From positions 6,076,001 through 6,140,000 of the forward strand of contig NC_133101.1 of assembly GCF_022965805.1 (NCBI RefSeq): 64,000 nt of DNA, read 5' to 3'. Below, one piece after another: positions 59,919 to 64,000 of the stretch. The notes under the pieces are model-generated. The model was not told where the DNA came from and ran no database searches. It was given only the letters and a program-made list of their open reading frames with translations. This DNA comes from Primulina eburnea. Lineage: Eukaryota > Streptophyta > Magnoliopsida > Lamiales > Gesneriaceae. The position numbers and the translations under genes were made by a program. Numbering within the stretch: position 1 is the stretch's first letter; the number at the start of each line of letters is the position of its first letter.

Positions 59919-60364
59919 AGAGAACAGTGAGATTTGCTGTCTTTCAAAGTCGTCGTCTCGCAGCTGCCGTCTGTTTATACCTGAGTTTGTTCCATGAGAT
60001 TGGCTGGGGATTGGGTCTGAATAAGAGGGGGATATTTTACATGTTTTCACCCCATCAAGTTGTTTGTTGAACTTTCCAAATGCTATTTTTGAAACTTTTC
60101 TTTGAAATGTATGTTTACTGTCGGCAACAGGTGGTAGTGTTCTATCTGAAACTCACCTCTTCTCAGTTCTCATGGCACTGGTGCATGTCTTGTTATATTT
60201 CTATGTTATGTGTGTGTTAGATGTTTCTCATATACATAATAATAAATAAAGCACATTCGTTTGTGTTTCACATTTAACATATTTTTTTTGTTTTTCTTGA
60301 ATGTTGTGTTTGGATTTATAAAATTAGATTTGAAGAAATAATCGAAATTCATTAATATATATTG
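59919..60364. other. 3' UTR and flank of the aconitase gene
   Basis: AATAATAAATAAAG near 60238-60251 is a likely polyadenylation region. Nothing else seen. Confidence 0.5.
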
Positions 60365-60540
60365 GAGTGAGTCTCATGTGAGACCGTCTCACGGATCATA
60401 ATTTGTGAGACGGGTCAATCTTACCCATATTCACAATAAAAAGTAATACTCTTAGCATAAAAAGTAATATTTTTTCATGGGTGACCCAAATAAAAGATCC
60501 GTCTCACAAATACGACCCGTGAGGCTGTCCCACACAAGTT
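60365..60540. repeat. GAGACGGTCTCAC-family repeat, full-length copy
   Basis: One of the best preserved copies: GAGTGAGTCTCATGTGAGAC at the left, AAGTAATACTCTTAGC and TCATGGGTGACCC inside, GTGAGGCTGTCCCACAC at the right. Confidence 0.8.
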
Positions 60541-60723
60541 TTTACCTATATATTGAAATTACATGATTTGATATAAAATTAATATGAAATCTATTTGAAT
60601 TTTATTTATCCAAAATATATTGAAATTGGTAAAAAAAAAATCATCATTTAAAATCCATCGATTTAATTTTAACTGATATATTGATGAGAAATTTTATTTA
60701 TCCAAAAAAATATATTTAATCAT

Positions 60724-62768
60724 TATATATTTCTTTTAAAAAGCCATGATTTTTTATGGGAAAAAACAATTAATTGTACAAAAGGAGTTTGGCATCTTTT
60801 TATTTGAGAAAACTACAATTTAAAACATGTAAGTTTTATTATTATTATTTTGATTTTTTAATTTATAACAGTTAAGTTTGACTCCTTTTTTTAATTAATT
60901 TTTTTAATTATGTTCGAGTCTGTTATCTTTGATTTTTCTATTAATTTAGTTTTTTAAAAAATAATCTTCTCGTTATATTTTTTAGGGCAACGTAGATATG
61001 ACAATATCTTATAAGTAATCATAAAAATAAATTACATAAATTGCTAAAAAAATTAATTTATGGGACTATAAATTAAAATTTCACAAAATAGAATATAAAG
61101 ATCTTAAAAGAATTAAACGACTGAGTTTACAGTTTCTTTTTCCCTGTCAAATGCTATTTGCACCTATTAATTTCCCCTGATCGATTCTTGAGGTATTTCT
61201 CCGCCGGCTTGATTTTTCGTGAGCGAGAGCGTACGAGGTAAGGGACGAAAACTGCTACTAGAATTCTCTGTTCTGATTTTTACAGGATGTGATGTGTGAT
61301 TGATCCCTTGAAGTCTCGTATCTGTTACGGACCTTAATTTGAAAGGGCTTCGTTATTTGTCGAATCGGGGCAAAAATAGGTGCTATTGTTGTTGTTGTGA
61401 ACATATTACTGCAAGTGTTGAGTCTTCTTTTTTCGATTCATGACGTTTGTTGGGTTAATTGAGATTTTGTGGAATGGATTTAAATAGGGCAGATTTAATT
61501 TTAGATGGAAGGTAAACCGAACTCGAGTTCGTACTAACGTAGATTTTTCAGTTTGAGACTGTTCTTCGGATGATGTTGTGCTCTCCAATCATGTCTTTGA
61601 TTATATTATTTAGGGCTGTCAAAATGTGATTTTATTTTGGTTTATGTTAAATTCTTGGATTTATGGCTGTTTCTGTTGAGGTGAAAGAATGTGAACTGAA
61701 TAGATTTTGGGACCTTCTTAAATCTTAAATTTTTGGGATGCAACCACACCGTTATGGTTGTGATTATGTGTTTTATGAGTTGATTAATTAGATTCGAGTA
61801 AATGGACTATTTCAGCTTAGAAATACTTGGGTCTTAAACTAAATATGAGTGGAATTTGAAGGGAGATACAGGTCCAGATAGAAGATTGAACTATGTCTGG
61901 AGAAGAAGAAGAAAATGCTGCTGAGCTAAAGATACCTGACGAATTTTTGAAAGCCAAATGCCTAATGAATTGTGAAGTTTCCCTGATTCTTGAACATAAG
62001 TACGAGCAACTTCAGCAGATGTCCGAGGACCCAATGAATCAAATGTCACAGGTTTTTGAGAAATCACTCCAATATGTGAAGCGCTTCAGCCGGTATAAAA
62101 ATCCTGATGCTGTCAGACAAGTTCGAGAAATTCTTAGTAGATATCAGCTGGCTGAATTTGAGCTGTGTGTGCTTGGGAACCTCTGCCCAGAAACGGTAGA
62201 GGAGGCTATAGCTATGGTTCCAACAATCAAGACAAGAGGACGTGCACATGATGATGAGGCGATTGAGAAGATGTTGAATGACCTCTCCCTTATCAAGAAA
62301 TTTGAGTAGTTGCATATTTTCAGTGCCCGGCGCAGGAAAGTTTGTTACTTGCAATGTTTCTACACTGATATCTCAACAGTAGCTTTATCATGTATTGGTA
62401 GATACTATCTTGATTCTGCATCATTTATGCTGAACTTGGTGATGGTTTCTTGGTTCTTGAAAACAGCTTGAGAATCTGGTTGTCAACCTGATATTTCAGA
62501 GGCTTAATAAATTGTGGTGGAATTTGGAGTGTGCAGATGCTATTTGAAATTTGAAGGATTAGCTTAACTGGATTAATGAAAAAAATTGCATAATTTGTTT
62601 TGGATGCCCATATTTATTTCTCTCTTCTAGGATCACTTACTGGTTTTTGGATGTATTTTTCTGGTGCGATTTTTTAATCTCGTTAGACTAGTGCATTTCA
62701 AGATCTTGGCCTCCCCCGCATGCCCTATATGTGGTTTTTTGTGTTTAATAAACATGGGTTTACTTTAG
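60724..62768 (+). repeat. RPB4 duplication block, copy 2 (about 2.05 kb)
   Basis: Counterpart of 26755-28868. Homology ends after TTTACTTTAGGGG, directly before a repeat of the GAGACGGTCTCAC family. Confidence 0.9.
61893..62309 (+). CDS. NRPB4: RNA polymerase II subunit RPB4, copy 2
   Basis: Encodes the same 138-residue protein as 27997-28413, with nine synonymous differences and no amino-acid change. It has the same leader intron (61238-61871, GTAAGG..ACAG) and an ATG 22 bases after the acceptor. It lies about 2 kb downstream of the aconitase gene on the same strand. RPB4 forms the RNA polymerase II stalk with RPB7. Both copies look intact, so gene dosage may be doubled unless a partner sits elsewhere. 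I cannot say which copy is the original. Confidence 0.95.
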   Translation: MSGEEEENAAELKIPDEFLKAKCLMNCEVSLILEHKYEQLQQMSEDPMNQMSQVFEKSLQYVKRFSRYKNPDAVRQVREILSRYQLAEFELCVLGNLCPETVEEAIAMVPTIKTRGRAHDDEAIEKMLNDLSLIKKFE

Positions 62769-62770
62769 GG

Positions 62771-62895
62771 GATGGGTAACCATACCAATATTCACAATAA
62801 AAGTAATACTCTTAACATAAAAATTAATAATTTTCATGGATGATCTAAATAAGATATTCGTCTCACAAAATATGACTCGTGAGATCGTCTCACAT
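62771..62895. repeat. GAGACGGTCTCAC-family repeat, left end missing
   Basis: Interior CACAATAAAAGTAATACTC and right end CGTGAGATCGTCTCAC are present. The left palindrome is absent at the point where the RPB4 duplication ends. Confidence 0.7.
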
Positions 62896-63436
62896 AATTT
62901 TTTGTCATTATTTAAATAAGAACTACCTAATCCATGTGTGAGAACAGAGATATCGTACGCCAATGTGGAAAATGTTTTTGGGCAATTGGAAGATTATATT
63001 ATATACGTCCAAAGGCGGCTAAATGTCCTGCTCCTCCCAAACTTCCCTCTTCCACTGATTTTTTATCCAACATAATATAATATATTATGATTTGTGTAGT
63101 AGAACAGATGATCAATAAACTACCACACAATAAATTTTACGGCAAAACGGGAATCATAAATTGAATTATTAATTTCAAAATTTTCTTTTTTAATAATAAA
63201 AAAAAAACAAATCAATTTTAATGTCGTAATACTTGTTTGATATTGATTTATGTTATTTTACCTCAACTTGTCTTTATTTGATAAACATTACGTTATTTCC
63301 TAATGAAAGACTAAAAGAAAAAGTCCAAACGCGCCGGTGTGTCAACCACGGTCGGAACTTGACCACATCAATATAATATACGTATTTTGATTATGACGAA
63401 ATTGAATATAAATCAATGTCAACATGATATCTCTTC
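62896..63436. other. Intergenic between RPB4 copy 2 and the C2 gene
   Basis: AT-rich; nothing recognised apart from promoter sequence of the next gene. Confidence 0.45.
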
Positions 63437-63444
63437 TATAAAAA
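63437..63444 (+). promoter_or_regulatory. TATA box of the C2-domain gene
   Basis: TATAAAAA 107 bp upstream of the ATG at 63544, at a usual distance for a plant gene with a leader of about 70 bases. Confidence 0.6.
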
Positions 63445-63543
63445 CACAAATCCTTCACACATCTTTGAATATAAGATCAATACCATTAATTTTGAGAGCT
63501 CGTATATACTTATTTTCAGTATCCAAATTTCCCCGATACGAAG

Positions 63544-63978
63544 ATGACGATCGGAATCATGGACGTGACTCTGGTGGGAGCTCGAGGTCTAAAAAATGCA
63601 GACTTCTTAGGTATATTTTTTTATATTTATGCAATTGTGATACGTAGAGTTCTTAGGTCGAATTTCTCGGATTACGTTCGAAACCAATCTTAAATTTTGA
63701 TTATGGTAATCGTTTTTTTTTGGGTCATTTTTAAAGGGTGAAAGTGCATTAACATCCCATGATGTAATTAATATAATGGTCATTTTGAATATTAATTAAT
63801 TTCTTTTTTTTTTGTTCTGCAACAGATAATTTTATTTTTAATTTCTTGAAATGTGGTAGCAATATTTGTTAAATTTTTAATGCATGACATATTTTTAATT
63901 TAATTTTGACAGGCAAGATAGATCCATATGTTTTGATTCAATACAAAAATCAAGAGCACAAGAGTCGTAAGGCTAGTG
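63544..63978 (+). CDS. C2-domain protein (elicitor-responsive/ERG3-like), first two exons; runs off the window
   Basis: Exon 1 is 63544-63610 and exon 2 is 63913-63978, joined within a glycine codon. The 44 complete codons begin MTIGIMDVTLVGARGLKN and go on through DPYVLIQYKNQEHKS. This is the start of a C2 domain with its first calcium-binding loop (K-x-D-P-Y). Small plant C2 proteins of this type bind membrane phospholipids in a calcium-dependent way. A GTAAAC donor follows, and the remaining domain lies beyond 64000. The small elicitor-responsive type is inferred from the domain starting at residue 4. Confidence 0.82.
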
Positions 63979-64000
63979 GTAAACTCCAATTGTCTCTCAT

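Overview
This window is nuclear DNA of a flowering plant, almost certainly a eudicot. It is AT-rich, its genes have many introns with GT..AG borders, and it carries plant-specific families (CASP-like, TRM/DUF4378, DUF506, ZAT-type zinc finger with an EAR motif). Transposable elements include Ty1/copia, Helitrons, a TRIM, a non-LTR retroelement and a recurring GAGACGGTCTCAC-type repeat. An asterid such as a Lamiales species is a guess. Nothing is bacterial or viral.

Layout. At 0.1-0.2 kb is the first coding exon of a ubiquitin-conjugating enzyme running leftward off the window. From 2.8 to 10.6 kb lies a tandem pair of three-exon CASP-like membrane protein genes (minus strand), with a spacer invaded by nested Helitrons and long TA microsatellites. 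From 10.6 to 15.9 kb there is no gene, but there is a complete TRIM and several short repeats. From 15.9 to 34.65 kb lie two copies of one segmental duplication. Copy A (15.9-25.84 kb) keeps a nine-exon PNPOx-like/DUF2470-like gene but only the first part of a TRM/DUF4378 gene. Copy B (29.32-34.65 kb) has lost most of the first gene through two internal deletions but keeps the TRM gene, which runs on in full to 36.4 kb. Between the copies sit a block of GC-rich palindromes and a duplicate of an RPB4 gene whose sister lies at 61.9 kb.

The right half holds a ZAT11/12-like zinc-finger repressor (37.3-37.8 kb, minus), a DUF506 gene (41.3-43.7 kb, minus), a Ty1/copia element with an uninterrupted 1420-codon gag-pol frame but a truncated 3' LTR (44.9-49.5 kb, minus), a 20-exon aconitase gene (53.2-59.9 kb, plus), the second RPB4 gene (61.9 kb, plus), and the first two exons of a C2-domain gene running off the right edge.

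The genes do not form a pathway. The main story is structural. A recent segmental duplication was followed by loss of a different gene in each copy, and a short RPB4 duplication left two copies that differ only at synonymous sites. A Helitron insertion can be resolved to the base because an undisturbed sister element lies next to it. All exon models were made by eye from splice signals, reading frame and family knowledge; no alignment or database search was run.
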